From: Candidatus Binataceae bacterium | GTDB lineage: Bacteria > Desulfobacterota > Binatia > Binatales > Binataceae | DNA: 64,000 nt | Direction of reading: 5' to 3' | NCBI GenBank assembly: GCA_035650475.1 | Contig: DASRHP010000012.1 | Coordinates: forward strand, 484,059-548,058 | Shown: positions 1 through 10,029 of the stretch, piece after piece | Position numbering within the stretch: position 1 is the first letter of the stretch | Layout of the letters: each line of letters opens with the position of its first letter | Made by a program: the position numbers and the translations under genes | Notes under the pieces: model-generated | Database searches by the model: none | What the model saw: the letters and a program-made list of their open reading frames with translations, nothing else | What the model was told of the DNA's origin: nothing

Positions 1-297
1 GGAGAGCTGGTGCCGCCGGCGCTGGAGGCGCTCGATCGCGGTGGCGTGCTGGCGGTCGCCGGAATTTATCTGAGCCCGGTGCCGGCGCTCGACTACGAGC
101 GCCACCTGTTTTACGAGCGCGAGCTGCGCAGCGTGACTGCCAACACGCGCGCCGACGCCGAGGAGTTCCTCCGGCTCGCGGGCGAGATCCCCGTGCGCAC
201 GCATACGTTGGGGATGGCGCTGGGCGAGGCCAACCGCGCGCTCAACATGCTCAAGCACGACGAACTCAAGGGCGCCGCCGTGCTCCACGCCACCTGA
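1..297 (+). CDS. C-terminal part of a zinc-type alcohol dehydrogenase (5' end outside window)
   Basis: The frame is open from the first base, so the gene starts upstream of the window; about 98 C-terminal residues are visible. They match the end of the cofactor-binding domain of medium-chain, zinc-dependent alcohol dehydrogenases: an L-x-R-G-G-x-L-A-V-A-G-I-Y stretch, then an ERELRSVTANTR segment and the final helix with ALNMLKHDELKGAAVL. The family oxidises or reduces alcohols and aldehydes with NAD(P). Substrate cannot be told from the tail. The gene reads toward nuoB with a 172-bp gap, which holds no recognisable gene. Confidence 0.75.
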   Translation, partial: GELVPPALEALDRGGVLAVAGIYLSPVPALDYERHLFYERELRSVTANTRADAEEFLRLAGEIPVRTHTLGMALGEANRALNMLKHDELKGAAVLHAT

Positions 298-469
298 GCC
301 TCTCTTTTTGTTTTGCGCTGCGGGCGTACCGCTTTTAGTGGAGCGAGCGTCCCGGCCCGCGGGGCGGTTTGCGCCTTTCGCCGCTTGGCGTCTTTCATTG
401 ACCTCTTGGTCAGACGGCTGATAGCGTTGCGATGATTATTCACGGCTTTTTCGACGCCTCGAGGTAAGA

Positions 470-1000
470 ATGCCCACGCTCAAGAGCGAGCTTGATAAGG
501 GAGAGGCCAATGCGCTCGGCGACGCCGCGGTCCTGACCCGGGTAGACAAAGCGATCGCATGGGCGCGCAAGTTTTCGATTTTCCCCTATCCGTTCGCGAC
601 CGCCTGCTGCGCGATGGAGTACATGTCGCTGTCGATGACCCCCTACGACATCGACCGCTTCGGCGCACTCCTGCCGCGCTTCACCCCGCGCCAGGCCGAC
701 CTGCTGATGGTTATCGGGACGGTCACGATGCGTCAGGCGCCGATTCTACGCCGGGTGTATGACCAGATGGCGGAGCCGAAGTGGGTGATGGCGTTCGGCG
801 CCTGCGCCTCGACGGGCGGCTTTTACGACAATTACGCGACGCTGCCCGGGATCGATCGAATCGTCCCGGTTGACGTCTACGTGCCCGGATGCCCGCCGCG
901 GCCGGAGGCCGTGCTCGACGCCCTGATGGCACTGCAGCGCAAGATCCAGGGGCAGAAGCAGAAGCTCGGCGCCGCGCCGATCAACGGCAAAGCGGCCTGA
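470..1000 (+). CDS. nuoB: NADH-quinone oxidoreductase subunit B (NuoB)
   Basis: NuoB carries the terminal iron-sulfur cluster N2 of respiratory complex I, which passes electrons to quinone at the peripheral arm/membrane junction. The 176-residue protein has the adjacent cysteines C46-C47 in an ACCAMEY motif, C112 in FGACAS and C141 in VPGCPPRPEA, the four expected N2 ligands. Length is normal. The start is an ATG at 470 preceded by a weak purine stretch (GAGGTAAG). Oddly, nuoF follows 36 bp downstream instead of nuoC and nuoD, and no nuoA lies upstream, so this is part of a split complex I gene set. Confidence 0.95.
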   Translation: MPTLKSELDKGEANALGDAAVLTRVDKAIAWARKFSIFPYPFATACCAMEYMSLSMTPYDIDRFGALLPRFTPRQADLLMVIGTVTMRQAPILRRVYDQMAEPKWVMAFGACASTGGFYDNYATLPGIDRIVPVDVYVPGCPPRPEAVLDALMALQRKIQGQKQKLGAAPINGKAA

Positions 1001-1036
1001 CGCTGCCGTATCGGCTCTTCCCACCAGGGCCCTGTG

Positions 1037-2404
<1,368 letters not shown>

Positions 2405-2446
2405 CTCAGCCAACCCGCTGCCGTACGAAAGCAAAGCCGACGACCG

Positions 2447-4057
2447 ATGCCCAAGCTGACCATCGACGAGCGCGAGATCGAAGTCCCCGACGGCCTCAAC
2501 CTGATCGAGGCCGCGCGCCTGGCCGGGATCGAGATTCCGCACTACTGCTACCATCCGGCGCTCGCAGTGGTCGGCAACTGTCGGATGTGCCTGGTCGAGG
2601 TCGAGAAGGCGCCCAAGCTTCAGATCGCCTGCAACACACGCGTTGCCGACGGGATGGTCGTGCGCACGAGGAGCGAGCGGACCAAGGCGGCGCAGCGCGC
2701 GGTGCTCGAGTTCTTGTTGATCAACCATCCGATCGACTGCCCCGTATGCGACCAGGCCGGCGAGTGCAAGCTTCAGGACTACTACATGGATTACGATCGC
2801 CAGCCCTCGCGCTTCGAACTGGGGCGCAAGAACCACAAGGGCAAGGCGATCGACATCGGCGCCGGCCTGATGCTCGACCAGGAACGCTGCATCCTGTGCG
2901 CGCGCTGTACGCGCTTTTTCGACGAGGTAACGCATACCAGCGAGCTCGCGATCTTCGGCCGCGGCGACCATAACGTGATTGACACCTATCCCGGGCGCAA
3001 GGTGGATAATGCCTACGCGCTCAACGTGGTAGATATCTGTCCGGTCGGCGCGCTGACCGAGCAAGATTTCCGTTTCAGGATGCGCGTGTGGTACCTGCAT
3101 CGCACGCCCTCGGTATGCGGCGAGTGCGAGCGCGGCTGCGCGATCGACATTCACCACCATCGCGGGCGCATCTATCGCTTCAAGCCGCGCTACAACCCGG
3201 CGGTCAACGGCTACTGGATGTGCGACGCGGGGCGGCACAGCTTTCCCGCGCTCCAGGGCGAGCGCCGACTCAGCGTGCCGCTCAAACCGGCAGGCGAGCG
3301 AATGGCGCCGGTCGGATGGGACGCGGCGCTGGACGAAGCGGCGGCTAAGATCGCCGAATACAGGCGCGCGCACGGCGCGAATGCGATCGGCGCGATCATT
3401 GGCGCGCATTCGACCAACGAGGAGGCCTTCGCGCTCAAGCGCCTGATGGCGGCGCTGGGCTCGGAGCGCCTCGCCGGACTGAGCTGGTCGCCGCCCGACG
3501 CGCCGGCCGACGACGACCTACTCATTCGCGCCAATCGCAATCCCAATACGCGCGGCCTTGCCGCGATGGGAATCGGCGCGGACGGGGCGGGGCGGTTTGC
3601 CGAGGCGGTTGCGGCGGGCAAGTTGAAGATGCTTGTCGCGATGCGCGTCGATCTGGTGCGCGCGATGGGCGAGGGCGAGTTTGTCCGCCACTTTGGCGCG
3701 CTCGGCTATTTGCTCGTGCTCGATACCGACGCCAACGAAACCGGCGAGATGTCCAACCTGCTGCTGCCAGTCGCCGCCTACCCTGAACTCGACGGCAGCT
3801 TCACCAACTTCAAGGGCCAGGTGCAGCGCCTTACAAGGGCCTTCGACCCGCCGGGCCAGGCGCGGCCCGCGCTGGAAATAATCGGCGCACTCGCAGAGCG
3901 GCTCGAGCGCGCGTCGATGCTCTCGGGCGCGGCGGCCGACGTTTGTCCGAAATCTGCCGACGCTGCATTCGCCGCGATGGCGGCGGCAGAGCCCGCCTTC
4001 GCGGGCATGACATTGGCCGCTCTCGGCGAACATGGTCTTCCGCTGCGCGATTCCTGA
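2447..4057 (+). CDS. nuoG: NADH-quinone oxidoreductase subunit G, short form
   Basis: NuoG holds the chain of iron-sulfur clusters between FMN and the rest of complex I. At the N terminus a plant-type 2Fe-2S domain uses C34, C45, C48 and C62; next come the HPIDCPVCDQAGEC motif, a CILCARC...CPVGAL ferredoxin-like domain, and CGECERGC marking the start of the molybdopterin-oxidoreductase-like domain. At 536 residues it is clearly shorter than typical NuoG (about 700-900), with the molybdopterin-like part cut down to about 300 residues that end cleanly. Shortened NuoG proteins occur in other phyla, so I read it as intact. It ends the nuoB-F-G run. Confidence 0.92.
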   Translation: MPKLTIDEREIEVPDGLNLIEAARLAGIEIPHYCYHPALAVVGNCRMCLVEVEKAPKLQIACNTRVADGMVVRTRSERTKAAQRAVLEFLLINHPIDCPVCDQAGECKLQDYYMDYDRQPSRFELGRKNHKGKAIDIGAGLMLDQERCILCARCTRFFDEVTHTSELAIFGRGDHNVIDTYPGRKVDNAYALNVVDICPVGALTEQDFRFRMRVWYLHRTPSVCGECERGCAIDIHHHRGRIYRFKPRYNPAVNGYWMCDAGRHSFPALQGERRLSVPLKPAGERMAPVGWDAALDEAAAKIAEYRRAHGANAIGAIIGAHSTNEEAFALKRLMAALGSERLAGLSWSPPDAPADDDLLIRANRNPNTRGLAAMGIGADGAGRFAEAVAAGKLKMLVAMRVDLVRAMGEGEFVRHFGALGYLLVLDTDANETGEMSNLLLPVAAYPELDGSFTNFKGQVQRLTRAFDPPGQARPALEIIGALAERLERASMLSGAAADVCPKSADAAFAAMAAAEPAFAGMTLAALGEHGLPLRDS

Positions 4058-4278
4058 TTTTCCCCGCCTTCCGCAGTACGGCAGGCAGGGACGCCCATTC
4101 CACTGAGGTTTGGACGCTTCGGGATCGCTTTTGAGTAGAACGGGCATGCGGGCGTCCGACTAATCCAGCAACGCCAAGGCGTGTTCTGACCCATCTATAC
4201 CTGTTGTTGCGTGCGCGCTAGTATCAGTGCAAGCAAGACCGCGACTAGCGGCGAAATTTCGGCTTCGGGGGAAAGCCC

Positions 4279-4620
4279 ATGCTCGACCTTCGATCGACAA
4301 TGAAGTTCGCGGCAACCGCCGGGTTCACCTTTGCGATTATGGCCTTTGCCTTTGTGCCGAAGGCCGCAGCGCAGGCGATGGGCGAGTACGGCGGAGCGGT
4401 CGGTAACGCTGCGGTATCGACCGGCGCGGCGCCCTCAATCGCACCCGACGTGGGCTTCAAGGTCAGTACCGAAAGCGCCGGAAGTTCCGGCCCGACTCAG
4501 ACCGTCGAGGTTCGTGAGGACGATTCTGACGAGGCCGCACGGCCAAGGAGGCGCCGTCACGCCAGGCACACCGACAGCGACGACGCCGGGCCCGATGGCG
4601 ACTGGGTCCAGGTCAAGTAA
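4279..4620 (+). CDS. Small secreted hypothetical protein
   Basis: Unrecognised 113-residue protein. Residues 8-32 form a signal peptide (MK, a hydrophobic core AATAGFTFAIMAFAFV, then PKAAAQA as a likely signal peptidase I site). The mature part is low in hydrophobic residues: a Gly/Ala/Ser-rich stretch followed by an acidic EDDSDEA run and a basic RPRRRRHARH run, which suggests a disordered periplasmic or secreted protein. The ATG at 4279 has a GGGGGA ribosome site 6-7 bases upstream; the ATG at 4300 has none. It is isolated between nuoG (222-bp gap) and the kelch gene (91-bp gap). No function is assigned. Confidence 0.6.
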   Translation: MLDLRSTMKFAATAGFTFAIMAFAFVPKAAAQAMGEYGGAVGNAAVSTGAAPSIAPDVGFKVSTESAGSSGPTQTVEVREDDSDEAARPRRRRHARHTDSDDAGPDGDWVQVK

Positions 4621-4711
4621 CGCTTCACTGTGGGCGTTCGCTTGGGCGCTCGCGCATCGATGCGTTAAGGTGTCCTCTTAAGCGGCGCATCGCCGCCCGG
4701 GGACGTCCGCG

Positions 4712-6031
4712 ATGATCCAACCCTTGGGGCGCGTCCGGAGAATCCTGCTCTCCGCAACGGCGAGCTTCGTATTGGCCGCGTCGGCCTTCGCGCAAGCTAC
4801 GCCGACGCCGTCGCCGTACAAGATGATCGACGGCCATTTCGCGGCGACCGTTACCCTGCTCGCCGACGGCCGCGTGATGATCGCCGGCGGCGGTGACATG
4901 CATGCGTCGGCGACCAACCTGGCCGAGATCTACGATCCTTCCACCGACCGCTTCGAACCCGCGGGCAGCGGTCTAATGTCCACGCCCCGAACCTACCATA
5001 CTGCGACCTCGCTTAAGGATGGCCGGGTTCTCGTCGCCGGCGGGATGAACCGCCTGGGCTCCGCGCTCAAGAGCGCTGAACTGTTCGACCCCAAGTCCGG
5101 CGAATGGACGCCCACCGGCAGCATGGCCGATGGTCGCTACAACGCTACCGCCACACTGCTGCCCGACGGGCGTGTGCTTCTCGCAGGCGGCTCGTCAACG
5201 CCCGAAGGCTACGCGGGCGCGGGCCAGGAGCGGCACGAGGAGGTCTCGCTCGACACGGCCGAGCTTTACGATCCGGCAACCGGCAGGTTCTCGCCCGCCG
5301 GCAAGATGGAGCGCGTCTTTGACCTTAACAGCGGCAAGTTCCTCCAGCGCGCGAGCATGATCACGGCGCGCCGCGAGCATACCGCGACTCTGTTCACGGC
5401 TGGCCCGCTTGCCGGCAAGGTGCTGATCGCGGGCGGAATCGGCGACAAGCAAAAGCCGATCGCGAGCGCGGAGATCTACGATCCAAAGACCAACTCGTTT
5501 ACGCCCACCGCCAATATGACCGTTGCGCGCGCATCTCAGACCGCGACCGAGCTGCGCGACGGCCGGGTCCTGATGGCCGGCGGCACTGACGCCTCCGACC
5601 AGGCGCTCGCAACCGGCGAGATCTACGACCCCACGACCGGCAAATTCGGTCTCGCGGCGGGCCCGATGGTACATGCGCGCTACCGGCAGACGGCGACCCT
5701 GCTGGCCGATGGCAGCGTGCTTTTGGCCGGCGGGGCGAGCAACCAGGGCGTGCTCGCGCTGGCCGAGATTTTCGATCCGCATACCAACACCTTCCACGCG
5801 ACGGCCAATATGCTGGACTACCGGATGGCGGCGGGTGCGGTTCTGCTACACAACGGCGAGGTTTTTATCGCGGGCGGCTACAATAACCGGCCCTCCTACT
5901 CGCCGGGCGCGGCGCTCGGGATGGGTTCTGCGGCGGTGCCGTTCTTCGTGCTCGACACGGCGGAGCTTTACAATACCGCTGCGCGCCAGTTCGTCAGTAC
6001 GCTGGCGTTGGGCGGCCGCGCGCCGGGCTAG
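4712..6031 (+). CDS. Secreted kelch-repeat beta-propeller protein
   Basis: A 439-residue exported protein. Residues 1-27 are a signal peptide ending ASAFAQA. The rest is seven kelch-like blades, each with the pattern HTATxLxDGRVLxAGG ... AEIYDPxTxxFxxxxxM, typical of bacterial kelch and galactose-oxidase-like propellers. The seven AGG turns are easily counted. Blade 3 carries an additional outer-strand unit (FDLNSGKFLQRASM) between its normal end and blade 4. I see no catalytic domain attached, so a binding or structural role is more likely than galactose oxidase activity. Its stop codon shares the four bases CTAG with the stop of the convergent monooxygenase. Confidence 0.85.
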   Translation: MIQPLGRVRRILLSATASFVLAASAFAQATPTPSPYKMIDGHFAATVTLLADGRVMIAGGGDMHASATNLAEIYDPSTDRFEPAGSGLMSTPRTYHTATSLKDGRVLVAGGMNRLGSALKSAELFDPKSGEWTPTGSMADGRYNATATLLPDGRVLLAGGSSTPEGYAGAGQERHEEVSLDTAELYDPATGRFSPAGKMERVFDLNSGKFLQRASMITARREHTATLFTAGPLAGKVLIAGGIGDKQKPIASAEIYDPKTNSFTPTANMTVARASQTATELRDGRVLMAGGTDASDQALATGEIYDPTTGKFGLAAGPMVHARYRQTATLLADGSVLLAGGASNQGVLALAEIFDPHTNTFHATANMLDYRMAAGAVLLHNGEVFIAGGYNNRPSYSPGAALGMGSAAVPFFVLDTAELYNTAARQFVSTLALGGRAPG

Positions 6032-7260
6032 ACGCGCAGGCGCACCGGGCTTACACCGGTAGCGAAACGGCGCGTCATTGTGCGTCCCAGCGCGCCGCCG
6101 ACGATTCGCAGACCGAGCCGGGTCAGCAACAGCCGGCCGAAGATCGAGCGCCCCAGCAGCACCCGCGGCGGCCGCTGCTGCATCTCCTGGATGGTCACGA
6201 TCTCGGGGGTTCGTTCAGCCTCGATCGCGCGCCCAGCGGTGTCGAGTCGCTCGGCGAGCGCTCCCGGCTCCTGACCGCCGGCCTCAACCGCCTCGCACAG
6301 GTGGTTAGCGGCAACCGCGGCGTCGCGCAGCGCCAGGTTAATTCCCTGCGCCCCCACCGGCGACATCGTATGGGCCGCGTCGCCTAGCAACAGCATCCCC
6401 GGTACGGACCATCGCATAATCCGCTCGCACGCGACGTCAAGCAGGAAGGGATGGGTGACGTTCTCCAGATGGGCGCACAGATGCGCCGCCAGGTCCGCCG
6501 AAAGATGGGCCGCCATCTCCAGCAGCCATGCCTCCACTCCGCGCTTGCGCAGGTCGCCGAACAGCCCCTTGTCGATAATCCATCCGATTTGCAGCCGCCC
6601 GTCGTAGCTCGGGAACATCAGGGCGAAGTGGCCGCGACCGACGTAGAGCCGTCCGGCGGGCACTCCGGCTAGCGCCGCCGGCATTGGCAGCTTCGCCCAG
6701 ATGACGTCGAAGGCCTGCGGGTAGCGTAATTCCTCGAGTGCCGTCCGTCTGCGCAGCACCGAATTGCGCCCGTCGCATCCGACTACCAGGTCGGCGCGAA
6801 CTTCGAGCGTGCCGTGCGCGCCGTCGGCGAGTACGCCGGCGACGCGGCCGCCGTCGCCGCCCTCGCGGACAACGTCGCGCACGGTCGCTCCCCGCTCCAG
6901 GCGAAAGCCGGGGAAGCGGGCCGCCTCGCCGACCAGCATCTCGAGCATCGCGGGCTGCGACACGATGCGCGCGCTGAACGCGCCCGGCCCGTCCGTCGCC
7001 AGCGCGAGAGCGCCCACCGAGCGCGCGTTCAGGAATACCTCGAAGCGTTCCAGCCGCGCCTGAGGCAGGGCGTCGAGCGCCGCGCCGAGGCCCATCTGAT
7101 GGAAGACCTCGGCGCCGCTCGGCATCAGCCCCTCGCCGCGGAACTCGCGCGCGAAGTCAGTCTGGCGCTCGAGCAGAGTTACCGCGAGACCGCGGCGCGC
7201 GAGCAGGTAGGCCAGGGCGGCGCCCGCCGGTCCCGCGCCGACGATTGCGACGCGCGCCAT
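6028..7260 (-). CDS. FAD-dependent aromatic-ring/polyketide-type monooxygenase
   Basis: A class A flavoprotein monooxygenase (PHBH/UbiH-like fold) of 410 residues. It has the FAD-binding GAGPAG motif at residues 8-13, the VVGCDGRNS DG motif in the middle, and the GDAAHTMSPVGAQGINLALRD motif that contacts FAD ribityl and pyrophosphate. Such enzymes hydroxylate phenols, quinone precursors or polyketides using NAD(P)H and O2; the substrate is unknown. I place the start at the ATG at 7260 (MARVAIVGAG); an alternative start at 7284 would add eight residues. Upstream lies an inverted repeat (7288-7321) that may regulate it. The gene is solitary and convergent with the kelch gene. Confidence 0.87.
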   Translation of the reverse strand: MARVAIVGAGPAGAALAYLLARRGLAVTLLERQTDFAREFRGEGLMPSGAEVFHQMGLGAALDALPQARLERFEVFLNARSVGALALATDGPGAFSARIVSQPAMLEMLVGEAARFPGFRLERGATVRDVVREGGDGGRVAGVLADGAHGTLEVRADLVVGCDGRNSVLRRRTALEELRYPQAFDVIWAKLPMPAALAGVPAGRLYVGRGHFALMFPSYDGRLQIGWIIDKGLFGDLRKRGVEAWLLEMAAHLSADLAAHLCAHLENVTHPFLLDVACERIMRWSVPGMLLLGDAAHTMSPVGAQGINLALRDAAVAANHLCEAVEAGGQEPGALAERLDTAGRAIEAERTPEIVTIQEMQQRPPRVLLGRSIFGRLLLTRLGLRIVGGALGRTMTRRFATGVSPVRLRV

Positions 7261-7287
7261 CTCAGCCCCGCGCCTCTGTTGCACAAA

Positions 7288-7321
7288 GCTCCGCCCGCGG
7301 CCGGGCGGCCACGGGCGGAGC
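7288..7321. repeat. 10-bp perfect inverted repeat upstream of the monooxygenase gene
   Basis: GCTCCGCCCG (7288-7297) and its exact reverse complement CGGGCGGAGC (7312-7321) are separated by 14 bases. The repeat lies 28-61 bases upstream of the monooxygenase start on the minus strand, so it could be an operator or a leader hairpin. No regulator gene adjoins it. Confidence 0.45.
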
Positions 7322-7596
7322 CTGTGATGGATTGTGCTGCGCGAGTGTTGCGCGGGAAATCATCCCGCAGAGTTCAGCACACGCCGCGCGACAACCCAAG
7401 CGGCCTGCAACTCATCTCTCAGTGGTGGTCCGGATCGACGGTGAGCACGCCTCCGGCCGCGATCCAGAGGCTGCGATCCAAAGATTGTTAAAACCTGGAT
7501 TGCTCGGCAACGCGGTCTGACTGGGATACCGCCGGCGGTTCCGATGTCCACGCCGAAAAGGCGCGCCGGGTTAGACCGGGGGCCGCACGGCGCAGG

Positions 7597-7637
7597 CTGA
7601 GCGGATTGCGCCGTCATTGACGGCGCAATCCGCTCAG
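7597..7637 (-). terminator. 20-bp perfect inverted repeat just after a stop codon; possible terminator
   Basis: CTGAGCGGATTGCGCCGTCA (7597-7616) and its exact reverse complement (7618-7637) are separated by a single base, so RNA would form a stem of about 18 bp with a short loop. It begins three bases beyond the TAG stop of the minus-strand gene at 7641, the position of a transcript end. There is no T-run after it on the minus strand, so it may act as a 3'-end stabiliser or weak terminator instead of a classical intrinsic terminator. Confidence 0.6.
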
Positions 7638-7640
7638 CGA

Positions 7641-8186
7641 CTACATCCCCTCTGGCGTTCTGATCTTGAAGGTAATCAGGGTGTTGGTCGTTCCGGTGGT
7701 GCCGTTGCTGAGGTTGGTCACTGTGGCCTTGCCATGCGTAGGCACCAGGCCCGGGTTGGTCGAGCCGATGATGGTCTGCGGATAAGTGGCTGAACTGCGC
7801 GTCGGCCCGGTGGTATCGAACGCCCCCTTACCATCGATGCGGAAGTGCCAGAGTACGAAGAATTGGTCCATCAAATCAGCGGCCGTGGACCCAGGCAAGC
7901 CGTTGACGAAAGAGCCCAGAGTGAAAAACGTGCCGACCTGGGTGGCATTTACGCTGCCGGCCCCGCTGGACGCACAATTCATCGCGGCCGAGACGTCCGT
8001 GCCGCCGGGATAGATGGGCGCCGCCGCCGTGAAGAAGAGCGGCGTCGAACTGGGGGCAACCGTTTCGCTCGAAAAGCGCGCGTCCTTGGCGGTATCGACG
8101 CAGACCACCCAGCTGCGCGCCATCGCGGGCATCGCGGTGGCCACAACCATCGCCGCGGCCAATCCATACTTCAGTAGCGTTTTCAT
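7641..8186 (-). CDS. Small secreted protein of unknown function
   Basis: A 181-residue protein that I do not recognise. The start at 8186 (MKTLLKYGL) has a strong GGGAGGT ribosome site 7 bases upstream. Residues 1-24 form a signal peptide ending AMPAMARS. The mature protein has only two cysteines (in WVVCVDT and AAMNCASS), is rich in Thr, Ser, Gly and Asn, and contains a hydrophobic segment around DLMDQFFVLWHFRIDG. The composition suggests a secreted or periplasmic beta-rich protein. It lies downstream of the tannase gene on the same strand, but a strong terminator separates them, so it is probably transcribed on its own. Confidence 0.72.
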   Translation of the reverse strand: MKTLLKYGLAAAMVVATAMPAMARSWVVCVDTAKDARFSSETVAPSSTPLFFTAAAPIYPGGTDVSAAMNCASSGAGSVNATQVGTFFTLGSFVNGLPGSTAADLMDQFFVLWHFRIDGKGAFDTTGPTRSSATYPQTIIGSTNPGLVPTHGKATVTNLSNGTTGTTNTLITFKIRTPEGM

Positions 8187-8283
8187 CCAATACCTCCCAG
8201 TGCGGAAAATTGAGCACCCGGTAAACACCTGGCCGCTCCGAAGAGTTCCGCTGAAACGACGCGTGCGGGGGCCGAAAAACGCG

Positions 8284-8317
8284 CCGGGGCGGGAGCGCAT
8301 CCGCGCTCCCGCCCCGG
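8284..8317 (-). terminator. Intrinsic terminator of the tannase gene
   Basis: A perfect 15-bp GC-rich stem (8284-8298 with 8303-8317) closes a 4-base loop. On the minus strand it is followed by CGCGTTTTTCGG, a run of five T residues. It lies about 60 bases beyond the tannase stop codon. This is a textbook Rho-independent terminator in the minus direction. Confidence 0.85.
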
Positions 8318-8377
8318 TCTGCCGGTGATTCTCGCGGGCGAGCCTCGCACTCGCCCATTGGTGTCCGCGTTATACGG

Positions 8378-10012
8378 CTATTGGCACGACCAGCTCGACG
8401 CGTCGTTCACGCTGCCGCCGTTGAAGTGCGCGGTCTCCGGGTACGCGCACAGCGGCATCGTGCGCGTGCCGGCCAGGTTGGTCCCGACGATCGAGTCGGG
8501 CGCCACGCCGAAGGCTACCCAGCCGTCGAGTTCGAAGATCCACTGGAAGAAATTGACCTGCGGGCCCGGCCCGCCGCCGCAATGATGCATCCCGGGCACC
8601 ATGAACAGTCGCGCAGAATCCTTCGCCGTGCCCTGGTCGCCGCCGAAAGTTTCGCCCACCATGTTGCCGTAGTACTGCACGGTCTCCAGCGGCGTCAGCG
8701 CGGGATCGCTCCAGCCGTGATACATGATGAGTTTGCCGCCGTCGTCAATCAGGAATCTCGACAGGTCAGGATTAACCCCGTTGCCGCCGCCCATGTGGGT
8801 CGAGCTCTGGAGCGCCTTGAGCTTCACAGGATTATTGATGTTGAAGGTCAGCGTATTGTAGGTCGGATCGCTGAAAACAAAATATTTCATGTATTGATCC
8901 TGGAAGGTCCACTGCGCCGGCGCGGTCGCAAACGACCCCGGAGGAACGCCCCACGGCTCGCCATCGGCCGGCGCCGGAAGCTTAGGCGTGACGAAACCAC
9001 TGATCCATGCGTCCCATCCGTCGTGGGTTGCCCCGCCCGCCGGGTCGCTCCTGGTAAAACCCGGATAGATCTGGACTCCCGTGTTGGTTGTGGCTCCGCG
9101 GTAAATCTTGCGCACTGCCACGACTTGCTGCTTGCTCAGACAGTTCGGATCCTTGAACGCCTCTTCCGCGCTCTCGCTGTCGGGGCACTGGAGGCTGGCG
9201 GGGTCGAACGTGCACAGACGCGGATCCTGGATCAGCCCGTCGCTCACGCCGTCAAGCGAATCGCACTCGTTGAGCACCGCCTGATCGATGAGTGGCAGCT
9301 TGCTCGGCGGCAACCACGACTTCGCAGTCTTGAACAGCGCCTTGTCGTTCCAGTTGAAACCCGCGATCAGATCGCCCAACGCCGGATCGCCGGCGACGAT
9401 GCCGTCGAAGTCGTCGGGATAGACCTCGGCCTCGACCATCGCCTCGCGTCCGCCGTCGGAGCATCCGTTGAAGTAGCGATGCATTATCGATGTCTCATAG
9501 TAGGCGGCGGTTAGCGCTTCCGAGGCCAGCGTGGTGACATGCACGCCACGGAAGCCGAAGTCAGCCTGCTTGGCCGGATCGTTGAGCGCCCAACTGCCGT
9601 CGAGGTCGGAGCCTTGGTGGCCGGTGTCGGTCGCCGCGGTCGCGAAGCCGAACGCGGTCCCGATGACCGGTGGAATCTGGATGCTGCCGGCGAAACCACC
9701 ATTGCCGAAAAAGAGAAACTTGCCGTTCCACGCGGGGGGGTCGGGCAAGGCCAACTCGAAGTTGACCTGGTTGGGCCCCGGATTCGTCGTCGTGACGAAG
9801 CCCACTACATCGCAGAAGGCGGGATGGGGCAGCGGTACTGTTCCTGCGGGCACCGAGGTTGCCGCGACGACCGTGGTTGCGCTGGGCGCGACTCCTTGCA
9901 GCGTTGCCGTAACGCAGCTCAGGGTCGCGGCGCTGACCGCGCCGGTTGTCAAGGCTGCCGCGGCGAGCGCGAATCCGAAAACGATCGCTCCGAGCCGGAT
10001 GGAAGCTCGCAT
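8378..10012 (-). CDS. Secreted tannase/feruloyl esterase family hydrolase
   Basis: The family hydrolyses ester bonds of plant phenolics (gallate or hydroxycinnamate esters). The 544-residue protein begins at the ATG at 10012, seven bases after GGAGGT, with a signal peptide ending AVSAATL. The catalytic serine S185 lies in GCSDGGR, the aspartate is D436 (GWSDPALTP) and the histidine is H477 (GMHHCGGG). Cysteines flank the serine and histidine (C184 and C478), giving the CS-D-HC arrangement in which a disulfide joins the catalytic residues. Several other cysteines suit an exported protein. It has its own terminator and a candidate promoter. A role in plant-polyphenol or lignocellulose ester breakdown is inferred. 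Confidence 0.92.
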   Translation of the reverse strand: MRASIRLGAIVFGFALAAAALTTGAVSAATLSCVTATLQGVAPSATTVVAATSVPAGTVPLPHPAFCDVVGFVTTTNPGPNQVNFELALPDPPAWNGKFLFFGNGGFAGSIQIPPVIGTAFGFATAATDTGHQGSDLDGSWALNDPAKQADFGFRGVHVTTLASEALTAAYYETSIMHRYFNGCSDGGREAMVEAEVYPDDFDGIVAGDPALGDLIAGFNWNDKALFKTAKSWLPPSKLPLIDQAVLNECDSLDGVSDGLIQDPRLCTFDPASLQCPDSESAEEAFKDPNCLSKQQVVAVRKIYRGATTNTGVQIYPGFTRSDPAGGATHDGWDAWISGFVTPKLPAPADGEPWGVPPGSFATAPAQWTFQDQYMKYFVFSDPTYNTLTFNINNPVKLKALQSSTHMGGGNGVNPDLSRFLIDDGGKLIMYHGWSDPALTPLETVQYYGNMVGETFGGDQGTAKDSARLFMVPGMHHCGGGPGPQVNFFQWIFELDGWVAFGVAPDSIVGTNLAGTRTMPLCAYPETAHFNGGSVNDASSWSCQ

Positions 10013-10029
10013 GTTTGAACCTCCGATGT

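Larger units (their letters stand above)
7261..7640. other. 380-bp gene-free stretch between two minus-strand genes
   Basis: I see no convincing gene here. The stretch holds two notable inverted repeats (7288-7321 and 7597-7637), described separately, and a small 6-bp stem with a 5-base loop at 7352-7368. There is no tRNA-like or CRISPR-like pattern. Confidence 0.5.

Noticed and set aside
2447..4057. nuoG as a truncated pseudogene
   Set aside because: The frame is intact to a clean stop, all iron-sulfur motifs are present and a shortened molybdopterin-like domain is known from other phyla.
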